Origin: Tolypothrix brevis GSE-NOS-MK-07-07A
GTDB lineage: Bacteria; Cyanobacteriota; Cyanobacteriia; Cyanobacteriales; Nostocaceae
DNA length: 64,000 nucleotides
Assembly: GCA_019358985.1 (NCBI GenBank)
Contig: JAHHIJ010000005.1
Coordinates: forward strand, 124,001 to 188,000
Reading direction: 5' to 3'
Shown here: piece by piece, positions 1 to 8,841 of the stretch
Layout: each line of letters opens with the position of its first letter
Position numbering within the stretch: the stretch's first letter is position 1
Notes under the pieces: model-generated
Told to the model about the DNA's origin: nothing
The model's input: the letters and a program-made list of their open reading frames with translations, nothing else
Databases searched by the model: none
Position numbers and translations under genes: made by a program

Positions 1-118
1 TCATTTGCCCTGGTGTTAAATCATACTAGTTGAAATAAAGTCTAATCAGCAAATCAACCAAAAATCTTTAAGTATTCTCTAAATCATCAGTAGGTGTATA
101 GTAACTACGGACACAATT

Positions 119-1837
119 ATGTCACATTTGTCTCAAGTCTGGAAGCGTTTGATAACTTATTTTCAGTTAACGGAGTTACAACAGATGCCAACGACAACAT
201 CTGTGGGAACCGAAGTAATTTTACCTTTAAAAAAGAATGTGAAAGAACAAGATAAAAGCATTGAGTTTTCGCAAAATAATTTGCACGAATTGATATTTCC
301 GGAACAGCTGCAAAAAAAGTTAGAAGAATGGACAAAAGCAGGTAGTGATTTGAGCTTTCATATAGGCGATCGCCAACTGCACGAGCAGATTTATAATATT
401 TTTGGCAACGCCACCCTGACAACAGAAATAGTCGAACAAGCAATCAACTTCCTCACTACCAGTCAAGAATTTCGACCAATTCCGCTTTTCCAGCGTTTAG
501 AAGATTTTTATTGCCGCTGGTGTCAAGGAGAATTTATCGATGCTGTACCTGATGGTAACTTGCCACAGAAAAAAATGTTGCAGATCCAAGCACAAAACGT
601 TACCGTCGGACTGCGACAGATAGACATACAGACGGGACTAAATGTGATGATTTTGCTTTTAGAATTACACCGTTATGCTCAAACAAAAGACGATTTAAAG
701 CAAAAAATTAACTTTTATTCATCTTCCCAACCAGGAAAAGAAAATTTTTTCACATCTCAACTACTACGGATTATTAACTATAGCGATGCCATTGAAATTG
801 GCAATTTTAGCAATATAGTCGGGGAATTTCTTCGAGGTGGCAACTTTAGCGGTGCTTACCTTGGGGATGCTAACTTAACTGGTGCTAATTTCAGCCAAGC
901 CAACCTGAAAAACACTTACCTCGGTGATGCCAACTTAACTGGTGTCAACTTTAGCAATGCTAACCTCAAAGGTGCTAACCTCGGCGATGCGAACCTCAGC
1001 GGTGCCAACCTCAGCAATGCCAACCTCAGCGGTGTTGACCTCAGCAGCACCAACCTCAGTGGTGCCAACCTCAGCAATGCAAATCTCAACCGCGCTGACC
1101 TCAGTAGCGCTGACCTGAGAAGTACCAATCTGAGTGGTGCCAACCTCAGTAGCGTCAACCTTAGCAGCAGCAACCTTAGGGATGCTGACCTCAACTGCGC
1201 TAACCTCTGTGATGCCATTCTTTTTGGTGCCAACCTCAGCGAAGCTAACTTGAAGGGTGTCAACCTCAACCATGCCGACCTTTGCCGCGCTGACCTCAGC
1301 GGTGCTAACCTGAGTAACGCCAAACTGAACGGCACCAACCTCAGCGACACAATTCTTTTCAGCACCAACCTGAGTGATGCCATCCTGGTTGCGGCTGATC
1401 TAAGTTATGCCAAACTCAATGGTGCCAAGCTAAATCATGCCAACCTTAGTAGTGTCATGTTCTTAGGTGCTGATCTGAGCGACACTGATTTGAGTGGAGT
1501 GATTCTCAACCAAGCTGATTTGAGTGGAGTAACTCTAAACGATGCTGACCTCAGTGGTGCTGACCTCAGTGAGGCTGTACTTTTTGGTACAGACTTCAGC
1601 GGTGCTAACCTCACCAGCGCCAACCTCAGTGGCAGCAATCTCAGCGGGGCTATTTTCAGCAGTGCCAATCTCAGTAATAGTAACCTCAGCTACGCTATTC
1701 TTGGTAATACCGACCTCAGCGACGCTAATTTAGAACGGTTGACTTGGAATGAAAATCAATACTGGCAAGGTGTGCGCGGGTTAGATACAGCAGTTAACGT
1801 ACCAAAGGGGTTAAAGCAACAATTGGGATTGGGGTGA
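119..1837 (+). CDS. Pentapeptide-repeat protein with helical N-terminal domain
   Basis: The protein has 572 residues. Residues 1-230 have no repeats and look alpha-helical, containing a YCRWCQGEF-type stretch near residue 140. From about residue 239 to 538 there are roughly 60 tandem A(N/D)LSGANLS-like pentapeptides, which fold as a right-handed quadrilateral beta-helix. The repeats are followed by a short tail with WNENQYWQGVRGL. Such proteins are common in cyanobacteria and usually act through protein contacts; no enzyme motif is visible, so the function is unknown. The repeated DNA also makes long false reading frames on the other strand. No signal peptide or membrane segment is seen, so it is probably cytoplasmic. 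A perfect palindrome follows the stop and may end transcription. Confidence 0.85.
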   Translation: MSHLSQVWKRLITYFQLTELQQMPTTTSVGTEVILPLKKNVKEQDKSIEFSQNNLHELIFPEQLQKKLEEWTKAGSDLSFHIGDRQLHEQIYNIFGNATLTTEIVEQAINFLTTSQEFRPIPLFQRLEDFYCRWCQGEFIDAVPDGNLPQKKMLQIQAQNVTVGLRQIDIQTGLNVMILLLELHRYAQTKDDLKQKINFYSSSQPGKENFFTSQLLRIINYSDAIEIGNFSNIVGEFLRGGNFSGAYLGDANLTGANFSQANLKNTYLGDANLTGVNFSNANLKGANLGDANLSGANLSNANLSGVDLSSTNLSGANLSNANLNRADLSSADLRSTNLSGANLSSVNLSSSNLRDADLNCANLCDAILFGANLSEANLKGVNLNHADLCRADLSGANLSNAKLNGTNLSDTILFSTNLSDAILVAADLSYAKLNGAKLNHANLSSVMFLGADLSDTDLSGVILNQADLSGVTLNDADLSGADLSEAVLFGTDFSGANLTSANLSGSNLSGAIFSSANLSNSNLSYAILGNTDLSDANLERLTWNENQYWQGVRGLDTAVNVPKGLKQQLGLG

Positions 1838-1838
1838 G

Positions 1839-1864
1839 GTAGTAAGCACTTAAGTGCTTACTAC
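1839..1864. repeat. Perfect palindrome after the pentapeptide gene
   Basis: GTAGTAAGCACTT followed by its exact reverse complement, starting 2 bases after the stop codon. It belongs to a small family here (see 5763-5787 and 33158-33214) with the form GTAGTRAGC...GCTYACTAC. It could fold in RNA and protect or end the transcript, but no T-run follows. Confidence 0.75.
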
Positions 1865-2022
1865 GAAACAAAAAGATGATGAGAAGTTTGAGTAAAGCGT
1901 TCGTTGGTTAATAAATTGGGGGAAGATAAAGTAATAAGGATAAAGTCTGTCTTTGCAACTAGCAAAGTAAAGATATATTTAATAATCTACCGCTCACAAC
2001 CCCACTATTAGTTATTGGATTT

Positions 2023-2838
2023 ATGAAGTCATATTTAGCTGCCGCTATTCAAATGACCAGTGTGCCAAATCTGGAAAAAAATTTGGCACAGGCAGAGGAA
2101 TTTATCGATTTAGCCGTCCATCAAGGTGCGGAATTAGTGGGTTTGCCAGAAAATTTCTCGTTTATGGGCGAAGAAAAGGATAAAGTTGCTCAAGTTGAAG
2201 CGATCGCCAAAGAATCGGAAATATTCCTCAAAAAAATGGCGCAGCGCTATCAAGTTACCATTCTCGGTGGCAGCTATCCTGTACCTGTAGATAACACTGG
2301 CAAAGTCTACAATACTTCTACACTCATTGACCCCAACGGTCAAGAAGTTGCCCACTACCAAAAGGTACATTTATTTGATGTCAATGTCCCTGACGGTAAT
2401 ACTTATCGTGAGTCTAGTACGGTGATGGCTGGAAAGCAAACACCCCCTATTTATTTTTCCGAAAAACTCGGCAATATCGGACTTTCTGTTTGCTACGATG
2501 TCCGTTTTCCCGAACTTTACCGCCATTTATCTCACAAAGGGGCAGATATTTTATTTATTCCGGCAGCTTTCACCGCTTTTACTGGGAAAGATCATTGGCA
2601 AGTATTACTACAAGCGCGGGCAATTGAAAACACCTGTTATGTCATCGCACCGGCGCAAACTGGAGTAAATTACGCTCGTCGTCAAAACCACGGACACGCG
2701 ATGATTATCGATCCTTGGGGAATGATTTTAGCTGATGCTGGGGAAAAACCGGGAGTAGCGATCGCCGAAATCAATTTCTCTCGACTAGAACAAGTACGCC
2801 GTCAAATGCCCAGCTTACAACATCGCGTATTTATCTAG
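2023..2838 (+). CDS. Carbon-nitrogen hydrolase (nitrilase superfamily, Nit1/Nit2-like)
   Basis: The protein has 271 residues, the usual size for a single nitrilase domain. The catalytic Glu-Lys-Cys triad is visible: E43 in GLPENFSF, K114 in YQKVHLFDV and C157 in LSVCYDVRFPELYR. The DVRFPELYR and HLFDV wording is typical of the Nit branch. Its members hydrolyse omega-amides such as deaminated glutathione, a metabolite-repair activity, so I infer an amidase of this kind rather than a true nitrile hydrolase. The start ATG gives the conserved AAIQMTS beginning. It stands alone, with no obvious operon partner. Confidence 0.85.
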   Translation: MKSYLAAAIQMTSVPNLEKNLAQAEEFIDLAVHQGAELVGLPENFSFMGEEKDKVAQVEAIAKESEIFLKKMAQRYQVTILGGSYPVPVDNTGKVYNTSTLIDPNGQEVAHYQKVHLFDVNVPDGNTYRESSTVMAGKQTPPIYFSEKLGNIGLSVCYDVRFPELYRHLSHKGADILFIPAAFTAFTGKDHWQVLLQARAIENTCYVIAPAQTGVNYARRQNHGHAMIIDPWGMILADAGEKPGVAIAEINFSRLEQVRRQMPSLQHRVFI

Positions 2839-2868
2839 CTAATTATTTGCGAAAATTTACATCTCCAC

Positions 2869-2897
2869 GTAAAGACGTTCCGCCGGAACGTCTCTAC
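2869..2897. repeat. Dispersed hairpin repeat, GACGTTCCGCCGGAACGTC type
   Basis: A near-perfect inverted repeat (GTAAAGACGTTCCGC and its complement). It is one of more than a dozen related hairpins in the window whose stems differ but stay paired. Other copies of the same core lie at 34259-34287, 38957-38985 and 43193-43221. Confidence 0.85.
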
Positions 2898-2941
2898 GAT
2901 GGTTGTGATATTTTTATTAATGTTAACGTGAGTTCCATGAA

Positions 2942-3037
2942 CTAAAAAACGGCACAAGGAATGGCAGGTAAGTCTTTAGGATAAATATCAAGCGAGGCTT
3001 TTTGGCTTTCAGTGAGACAATGGAGGTGCAGTGCCGT
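2942..3037 (-). pseudogene. C-terminal gene remnant left of the DUF262/HEPN pair
   Basis: A short frame on the minus strand reads LHLHCLTESQKASLDIYPKD and on to AIPCAVF before a stop at 2944-2942. It has no start and looks like the tail of a protein. I cannot name it with certainty. Together with the methyltransferase remnant at 5370-5477 in the same orientation, it may be the other end of one gene whose middle was replaced by the DUF262/HEPN segment. This is inference only. Confidence 0.35.
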
Positions 3038-3082
3038 CTATATTAAAAAAAGTTTATCACCACAAAATTTGGAGACTCCAGC

Positions 3083-4276
3083 ATGATAACAAATAGTCAC
3101 TTAATTCCAGGTGAAACATTTCTTTTCCGAGATAAGTCGGATATTTCTCAAGTCTCTCTTTCGGACGACGAGATTAACGAAAAATACAAGAAGGGAGAGA
3201 TAAGAATTGTAACTGAACAAGCTCGTTACCCACTTGATAGTATAGAACCTATACTTGACAGTCAAAAGTATATCCTAAATCCTGAATACCAGCGCAGAAA
3301 AAGGTGGGACAATACTCGAAAATCTCGTTTGATAGAATCCTTCATAATGAATGTGCCGATTCCGCCTATCTTCCTGTATGAAGTAGATTATTCTATTTAT
3401 GAAGTAATGGACGGACTGCAAAGGCTAACTGCTATTTATGATTTTTATAAAGGAAAATTTAACTTAGAAGGATTAGAATATTGGCAGGAACTTAACGGGA
3501 GAAATTATAAAAATTTACCCGAACAAATTAAAAGAGGGATAGATAGGCGTTATTTATCATCTATCGTATTGTTGCAGGAAACAGCAAAAAGCACAGAAGA
3601 AGCTGATTTTCTAAAACAAATAGTTTTTGAAAGATTGAATAGTGGTGGAGAGAAACTAACTCCACAGGAAACAAGGAATGCTTTACGCAATGGCAAGTTT
3701 AACCAATTGTGTATAAAACTTGCTGAAAATGACTCTTTCCGTAAAATGTGGAAGCTACCTTTAGAATCAGAAGGAGAAGAAGAATTACTTAAAAGCGAAC
3801 CTTATCGCAAAATGGAAGATGTTGAATTGGTTTTGCGATTCTTTGCTTATCGGCATATAACTAACTTTAAATCCCCAGTGGATAAATTTTTGGATGGCTA
3901 TTTAAAGCAGGCAAACGGTTATCCAGAACAAACAATAAAAAATCTTGAAACCCTTTTTAATGAAACCATTAATTTGATTTATTCAATATTTGGAGATTCA
4001 GCTTTTATCCTACCAAAAGAAAAGCGTGACAATAAAGCGCCATTAAAAATTATTTACGATTCAATGATGCAGGTGTTTGCAAATAATATTTCTTACAAGG
4101 AAAGTTTTCTCAACCATCGCGAATCGATAAAAAATGCTTTATATTCAAATCAAGAATTGCTATACGTCAAGGAAGAGAATAATAGACCCCTTTTTGATAG
4201 TAGATATAATAACAAAAAAGATGTAGAAGCACGCATAAAGTATTTTCAGAACTTTCTACAAGGTTATACATCATAA
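3083..4276 (+). CDS. DUF262 (ParB-like/GmrSD-type) domain protein
   Basis: The protein has 397 residues. Residues 60-200 hold the DUF262 signature: NPEYQRRKRWDNTRKSRLIE, then the D110-G-L-Q-R114 motif that corresponds to the DGQQR nucleotide-binding/nuclease motif, then FERLNSGGEKLTPQETRNAL at 182-201. DUF262 is the N-terminal half of GmrS-type anti-phage enzymes and is related to ParB NTPases. The DUF1524 HNH half of GmrSD is absent. A HEPN-domain gene follows after 15 bp, so the two probably form an operon and a defence or toxin-type unit. The genes are much more AT-rich than fba or the nitrilase gene on either side, which suggests transfer. The function as defence is inferred from family and context. 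Confidence 0.8.
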   Translation: MITNSHLIPGETFLFRDKSDISQVSLSDDEINEKYKKGEIRIVTEQARYPLDSIEPILDSQKYILNPEYQRRKRWDNTRKSRLIESFIMNVPIPPIFLYEVDYSIYEVMDGLQRLTAIYDFYKGKFNLEGLEYWQELNGRNYKNLPEQIKRGIDRRYLSSIVLLQETAKSTEEADFLKQIVFERLNSGGEKLTPQETRNALRNGKFNQLCIKLAENDSFRKMWKLPLESEGEEELLKSEPYRKMEDVELVLRFFAYRHITNFKSPVDKFLDGYLKQANGYPEQTIKNLETLFNETINLIYSIFGDSAFILPKEKRDNKAPLKIIYDSMMQVFANNISYKESFLNHRESIKNALYSNQELLYVKEENNRPLFDSRYNNKKDVEARIKYFQNFLQGYTS

Positions 4277-4291
4277 ACTTTAGTAGAAATT

Positions 4292-5359
4292 ATGAATACA
4301 ACCTCAGTGGAGAGCTTCAAAAAAGAAATCAATAAAGTCCGAGAATATTTTAAACATATTCAGTATGTGAACGATTTGTTAGTTTATACTGTGTCCCAGA
4401 CTGATAATGAACAAATTAAAGCCTTGCTAAATACTTTGAAAGACCATCATAGAAGTTTTAGAACAGATCAACGTATATTTGAATACAAAGCATCTATTAT
4501 TTCACTTTACGGGTTACTAGAAAAGTATGTAGAAATTTGGATTAAGGAATATCTTGATTCACTTTCAGGTTTAGTAATTGAGTACAATCAAATAGATGAA
4601 AAAATTAGAAACAATCATTTTGAACTTTCTTTAAAACTAATAAGCACTATTACAAGTAGAGAAAGTGCCAAATATCAGCATCTGACAAAAGAAGAAGTTT
4701 TAGAAAAGCTAAATAAATGTATTGTAAATCCTACAAGTTACAAATTCAATACAGAAGCTTTTGTTCTTTCATCAGGTAATTTGAAGCATAAACAAATTGT
4801 TAAACTATTTGAGCTTATAAATGTTAATTTGAATGAAGTTCTTAAAAATAATCAGACATTAATTGAATATATCCGAAATGAGAAGCAAATTAAAAATATT
4901 GCAAATATAAATACAGATACTTTATACAATACAATCAATGATTTGGTTGAAAGAAGAAATCAAATTGCTCACGGTTCAGAAATATTAGATATTTTAAGCA
5001 TATCTCAATTAGAAGCTTATTTCGACTTTTTAGAAACATATTGCCAAGCTATTTTTGAGACATTAATTGAGGAATTTATTAAACAAGAATCAATATATAC
5101 TTTTCAAAAAATAGAAAAAGGTTTTCAAATATTTGGCAATAAAATATTGGCGTTTGAAATCGAAAATTATAGAATAAAAATTGGAGATATACTTATTATT
5201 GAAACGACAGAAGGTAACTTTTACAAAAAGCCTATTTTGACAATTGAATTAAATAAAGTATCATCTACAAAACTTATAATTACAGAAAAAACAAAGATTG
5301 CTGTCAGTGTTGAGCCTAAAATCAAAGAAAATCAAACATTTTATATAGTAAAGCAATAA
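4292..5359 (+). CDS. HEPN-domain protein (MAE_28990/MAE_18760-like)
   Basis: The protein has 355 residues and lies 15 bp after the DUF262 gene. Residues 15-90 and 205-265 are helical. The second part contains ERRNQIAHG, giving R222-x4-H227, the HEPN ribonuclease signature. The HEPN_MAE_28990 family was described from Microcystis and is known to occur beside DUF262 genes. The C-terminal 100 residues (from about 262) are beta-rich, with no motif I recognise. I infer a two-gene RNase-type defence or toxin system in which DUF262 is the sensor or NTPase and HEPN the effector. Codon use is AT-rich like its partner. Confidence 0.75.
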   Translation: MNTTSVESFKKEINKVREYFKHIQYVNDLLVYTVSQTDNEQIKALLNTLKDHHRSFRTDQRIFEYKASIISLYGLLEKYVEIWIKEYLDSLSGLVIEYNQIDEKIRNNHFELSLKLISTITSRESAKYQHLTKEEVLEKLNKCIVNPTSYKFNTEAFVLSSGNLKHKQIVKLFELINVNLNEVLKNNQTLIEYIRNEKQIKNIANINTDTLYNTINDLVERRNQIAHGSEILDILSISQLEAYFDFLETYCQAIFETLIEEFIKQESIYTFQKIEKGFQIFGNKILAFEIENYRIKIGDILIIETTEGNFYKKPILTIELNKVSSTKLIITEKTKIAVSVEPKIKENQTFYIVKQ

Positions 5360-5369
5360 TTCCAGCTAC

Positions 5370-5477
5370 TAAACTTTCAAATGCACCTGTCCCACACCCA
5401 ATATCTAATAGTGTTGCCTGGGGCGAAATCTCCGCCCAGTCTTTAATAACCCACATTCCGCACTTCAGAATGTAGTG
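5370..5477 (-). pseudogene. Fragment of class I SAM-dependent methyltransferase
   Basis: Read on the minus strand, one frame gives WVIKDWAEISPQATLLDIGC followed by GTGAFESLVAG. This contains the SAM-binding motif I (LDIGCGTG) of class I methyltransferases. The frame is bounded by a stop codon upstream and runs into the end of the HEPN gene, so only about 36 residues survive. It marks a gene interrupted or partly replaced by the DUF262/HEPN segment. Confidence 0.6.
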
Positions 5478-5534
5478 TTAAATATTATGCAATCACCCTC
5501 TGACACAAGTAAATAAATATACTAAAATCTTTAA

Positions 5535-5700
5535 GTAGGGTCTGCTGAAAAACTCCACAAAGCGAATCTGGATACCACACAGTACAAAAAATGGTGGTTT
5601 CGGAGGTTGCTTTTCAAATTCACCCCACAATTTTCCACTGAAATGCAGGAATTTTGAGCCTCTAGATGCCATAGCCTTGCACCTGTTCAGCACATAATAT
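5535..5700. other. Possible transposon-end or MITE remnant
   Basis: The stretch begins with AGGGTCTGCTGAAAAACTCC, which resembles the termini of some cyanobacterial insertion sequences, and ends with TGCACCTGTTCAGCACATAA. The two ends share only TGCTGAA as an inverted repeat. No credible gene is inside. The assignment to an IS family is uncertain. Confidence 0.35.
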
Positions 5701-5710
5701 CAAATAAGAC

Positions 5711-5739
5711 AAAAAACCGGGTAATATTCCAACCCGGTT
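5711..5739 (-). terminator. Rho-independent terminator of fba
   Basis: On the minus strand AACCGGGT pairs with ACCCGGTT across a short loop (5715-5722 with 5732-5739) and is followed by TTTTTTG. It lies about 50 bp after the fba stop. Confidence 0.85.
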
Positions 5740-5762
5740 AAATATCTTAATATGAAGAACCC

Positions 5763-5787
5763 GTAGTGAGCGCTAAAGCGCTCATTA
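5763..5787. repeat. Palindromic repeat between fba and its terminator
   Basis: GTAGTGAGCGCTAAAGCGCTCATTA; the GAGCGCT/AGCGCTC arms pair perfectly. It is the same family as 1839-1864, with a different but still complementary stem. Confidence 0.6.
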
Positions 5788-6870
5788 TTAAACCTTAGCC
5801 GCAGCCTTGGCAGTTACAGCATTAAGTTCGCCCTTAGCATACTTAGCAGCAAAATCATCTAAAGAGATTTGCTTAATCTTGCTAGCGTTACCAGCAGAAC
5901 CGAATTGTTGATAGCGATCGCTACAAACTTTCTGCATATACTTGATAGAAGGCTTGAGGAAGTGACGGGGGTCAAATTCCTTAGGATTTGAAGCTAAAGC
6001 TTCACGCACAGCAGCAGTAATCGCCAAACGGTTATCAGTATCGATGTTTATCTTACGTACACCGCACTTGATACCTTTTTGGATTTCTTCCACAGGTACA
6101 CCGTAAGTTTCAGGAATTGCACCGCCATACTTGTTGATGATAGCGAGCAAATCTTCGGGAACTGAAGAAGAACCGTGCATTACCAAGTGAGTGTTAGGCA
6201 AACGGCTGTGAATTTCTTCGATCCGGCTGATTGCTAAAATTTCTCCAGTCGGCTTGCGGGTAAACTTGTAAGCACCGTGGCTAGTGCCGATAGCAACAGC
6301 CAAAGCATCTACTTGAGTTTGCTCAACAAAGTCAACAGCTTGGTCGGGATCGGTCAACAGTTGGGAGTGGTCGAGTTTACCTTCAAAACCGTGACCATCT
6401 TCAGCTTCACCCATACCAGATTCTAGAGAACCCAAGCAACCGAGTTCACCTTCAACGCTGGCGCCTACAGAGTGAGCTACTTTCACCACTTCGCGGGTGA
6501 CGTTGACGTTATACTCATAGCTTGCTGGTGATTTAGCATCTTCTTCCAGCGAACCGTCCATCATTACGCTGGTGAAGCCGTTGCGAATCGCCGAATAACA
6601 AGTTGCGGGGCTGTTACCATGATCTTGGTGCATGGTAATGGGGATATGAGGATAGGTTTCTACCGCTGCCAAAATCAAGTGGCGTAAGAAATTTTCCCCA
6701 GCATAAGAACGAGCGCCACGAGAAGCTTGTAAAATCACGGGGCTATCTGTCTCTAGAGCAGCCTTCATGATTGCCTGGATTTGCTCCATGTTGTTCACGT
6801 TATACGCCGGTATGCCATAACCGTTTTCAGCCGCGTGATCCAACAGCAGCCGCATTGGTACGAGCGCCAT
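5788..6870 (-). CDS. fba: Class II fructose-1,6-bisphosphate aldolase
   Basis: The protein has 360 residues and begins [21 protein letters not shown]. It interconverts fructose-1,6-bisphosphate with dihydroxyacetone phosphate and glyceraldehyde-3-phosphate in glycolysis and the Calvin cycle; the class II enzyme in cyanobacteria also acts on sedoheptulose bisphosphate. The metal-binding region TMHQDHGN and the glycine-rich phosphate loop VMHGSSSVP are visible. The minus strand carries an AGGAGG ribosome-binding site just before ATG. The gene is monocistronic, with a clear terminator downstream. The symbol cbbA/fda is also used for it. Confidence 0.95.
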   Translation of the reverse strand: MALVPMRLLLDHAAENGYGIPAYNVNNMEQIQAIMKAALETDSPVILQASRGARSYAGENFLRHLILAAVETYPHIPITMHQDHGNSPATCYSAIRNGFTSVMMDGSLEEDAKSPASYEYNVNVTREVVKVAHSVGASVEGELGCLGSLESGMGEAEDGHGFEGKLDHSQLLTDPDQAVDFVEQTQVDALAVAIGTSHGAYKFTRKPTGEILAISRIEEIHSRLPNTHLVMHGSSSVPEDLLAIINKYGGAIPETYGVPVEEIQKGIKCGVRKINIDTDNRLAITAAVREALASNPKEFDPRHFLKPSIKYMQKVCSDRYQQFGSAGNASKIKQISLDDFAAKYAKGELNAVTAKAAAKV

Positions 6871-7086
6871 AGATAGTCCTCCTAATGTGGTAGTCAGCTA
6901 GTCGGTGTCAGAGAAGCGCAATTATTACGCTAATCTTAATTGTTTCAACTTATTAGGAAATTATAACTAGTGTCGGGTGCTAATGCTGAAAAACTTTGCA
7001 CCTCCAAGCCTGATTATAAGGGAATGGTGACTGCAAGAAGTCAACTATAAACTTTCATAGCGATCGGTACTCCTCTAATCGCTGAA

Positions 7087-8379
7087 TCAGTGGACATTTA
7101 TGGAAAACGCATACATGTATCCATCGTTACGGTGAATTGATTTACAGTACTTATGTCGGACTGGACTAACCCTGCCGTGTGCTGTCCTCATCTCAAACAC
7201 GCCACTTTCGCGGACGGTTAATCTCCCAACATGAACCCCTGCAAATTTTCCTGTGGGGAGGATTGCCCGTACCATGTCACCAGTCTGGAAACCAAAGAAA
7301 GTCTTGCAGCGTGTCCGATGGCGAACCGGAAAGCCATATTTATTGGTTGTACACATCTGTCGGTTCCCCCACCCTTTAGCGGTAATCAACAAGGGCGTAG
7401 AGGTTATATTTTGCAAGCTTTCCACATTCCCCACGCAGGCAGCGTCTAACCAATGAGTTTTGGGTAAGTTAAATCGGACACGGTTATATTTAGTCCTCCC
7501 GCCAGTTCCAGTTTCTATTGGCAAGCCCGTCTTTTTTAACCTGCCAAGCAAGCAAAAGCGAGTTGAATTAACTGCCGATGCATCTTTAAGGGGAAGTTTC
7601 GCTTGTCTCAAAATACGGGATAAAATATCAGGCTTTTTCGCTAAAAAGTCCTTGATATCTTTATTCCCTTTTGCTTGGTTGCAATGATGGCAAGCTAGCG
7701 TAAGGTTTGAAATCCTGTCACCGCCTCCTCTTGATTTTGGATGAATATGTTCAACTTCAAAAGGCACGTTTTCAACACCACAGTAAGCGCACTTTCTGCC
7801 CCATTTTTCAAGTAAATATTCCCTGACTTCGTAGCCCGCTAATTCTCCTTGCTGGTATTCCTTACCTGATATTTCTGGATTCTGCATTGCAGCCAGATCG
7901 AATTTAACCAACTCTTGGGATATACCCGTAATTGGCACATATCGGGTTATGCGATTCACCCAAGTTAAGATGTTTTCAACCCTGGAATTAAGGCTTGGCG
8001 CTAACCAACCTTTTCGGCGAGTGCGATTCAAGAATCTAGGCTGACGATAACGGGTTTTGCGGTTTCGTCTGTTGCGTCGGATCGCACGGCGTGACTCTAA
8101 ATCATTTCTGATTTGTTGTCCACGGTGGGTCAACTCCGCGCCCCAGATAACTTTCTCGCCTTGCACAATTGCTAATCCAGTGGTCTTGGAGCCTGGATCT
8201 ATTTTTAATTGGTGTGGCTCTGCGTCGGGACTTGGAACCGCGTATTTTAGGATGATTGTGAATGGGTAGCGACGATAGACAGCAGCTTGTTTTGCTTTCA
8301 GCAGTCGCCTAGCTTGTCCCGGTGGCACTGGGTTTAATGGTTGAAAATCGGCATCAATTACAAATACAAAATTAGACAT
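7087..8379 (-). CDS. iscB: IscB-type RNA-guided nuclease (RuvC + HNH)
   Basis: The protein has 430 residues and all IscB parts in order. An N-terminal PLMP-like segment (about 1-45) carries NPVPPGQARRLLKAKQAAVY. RuvC-I is LKIDPGSKTTGLAI with D61. The arginine-rich bridge helix spans 97-122, RuvC-II has E156 in ISQELVKF, and RuvC-III is HWLDAA with H309 and D312. The HNH domain (197-240) has CAYC, VEHIHPKSRGGG and CHHCNQAKGN. The C-terminal 110 residues are the beta-rich target-recognition part. Every catalytic residue I can place is intact, so it is probably active. IscB is the transposon-encoded ancestor of Cas9 and uses an omega RNA usually encoded just upstream. A GGAGG site precedes the ATG. 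No tnpA is present nearby. Confidence 0.9.
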   Translation of the reverse strand: MSNFVFVIDADFQPLNPVPPGQARRLLKAKQAAVYRRYPFTIILKYAVPSPDAEPHQLKIDPGSKTTGLAIVQGEKVIWGAELTHRGQQIRNDLESRRAIRRNRRNRKTRYRQPRFLNRTRRKGWLAPSLNSRVENILTWVNRITRYVPITGISQELVKFDLAAMQNPEISGKEYQQGELAGYEVREYLLEKWGRKCAYCGVENVPFEVEHIHPKSRGGGDRISNLTLACHHCNQAKGNKDIKDFLAKKPDILSRILRQAKLPLKDASAVNSTRFCLLGRLKKTGLPIETGTGGRTKYNRVRFNLPKTHWLDAACVGNVESLQNITSTPLLITAKGWGNRQMCTTNKYGFPVRHRTRCKTFFGFQTGDMVRAILPTGKFAGVHVGRLTVRESGVFEMRTAHGRVSPVRHKYCKSIHRNDGYMYAFSINVH

Positions 8380-8384
8380 TTGGT

Positions 8385-8690
8385 TGTCCTCCCATTACTG
8401 GGGTTAGGTTTTCCTCTCCCAAGGGGAGACGCTTCGCGAACGCTAAAGTTTTGAGGGCTTGTTAAGTCAACCGCACTTCCTTAACCAATTAGGGATGTTT
8501 AACGGTTGATAAAAGAGCTACAAGCTGGAAAGCACCTATAGGTTTTATGACCCTCAAAACGTAGTTTTCACTTAAGCTGGCTATCTGTCCAGTGGCAGTA
8601 CTAATTGTTTAGAAATGTCCACTGCTTGGTGAATAGCATAAAGTGACAACAGTTGCCCAACCGTTCGCCAGAAGTTACTCCAAATCAATA
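8385..8690 (-). ncRNA. Candidate omega RNA (HEARO-like) upstream of iscB
   Basis: About 300 bases lie between iscB and tRNA-Lys with no reading frame but much pairing. GTTTTGAGGG (8448-8457) pairs with CCCTCAAAAC (8551-8560) as a long-range stem. TCAACCG (8467-8473) pairs with CGGTTGA (8503-8509). A CTCCC/GGGAG hairpin lies near 8415-8428, and CAGTGG pairs with CCACTG near 8590-8623. IscB omega RNAs are encoded at this position and are about this long. The exact ends and the guide segment cannot be fixed by eye. Confidence 0.6.
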
Positions 8691-8706
8691 AATTAGTCCT
8701 TTAATA

Positions 8707-8778
8707 TGGGTCGCCCGGGATTCGAACCCGGAACTAATCGGTTAAAAGCCGAGTACTCTACCGTTGAGTTAGCGACCC
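8707..8778 (-). tRNA. tRNA-Lys (TTT)
   Basis: The minus strand reads GGGTCGCTAACTCAACGGTA at the 5' end. The anticodon loop is CTTTTAA (anticodon TTT), the T-arm contains GGTTCGAATCC, and the acceptor GGGTCGC/GCGACCC pairs fully. CCA is not encoded. It lies directly upstream of the putative iscB element. Confidence 0.95.
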
Positions 8779-8841
8779 GTTGAGTTTTAAACCTGCAACT
8801 TTGCTATTGTAGCACATATATTTATAGATATGTAAAGAGCT

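Noticed and set aside
916-1383. Long minus-strand frames across the pentapeptide repeats
   Set aside because: They have repetitive Leu/Arg/Ala or Val/Glu composition produced by reading the 15-bp repeats in other frames.
5493-5693. 66-residue minus-strand frame (MLNRCKAMASRG...)
   Set aside because: It overlaps transposon-like repeat DNA and has no protein-like pattern; treated as noncoding.
7179-7687. Plus-strand frames inside iscB
   Set aside because: They are shadows of the minus-strand nuclease gene, which has clear catalytic motifs.
8380-8700. Small protein gene upstream of iscB
   Set aside because: No open frame of useful length with a ribosome-binding site; the pairing pattern fits an RNA better.
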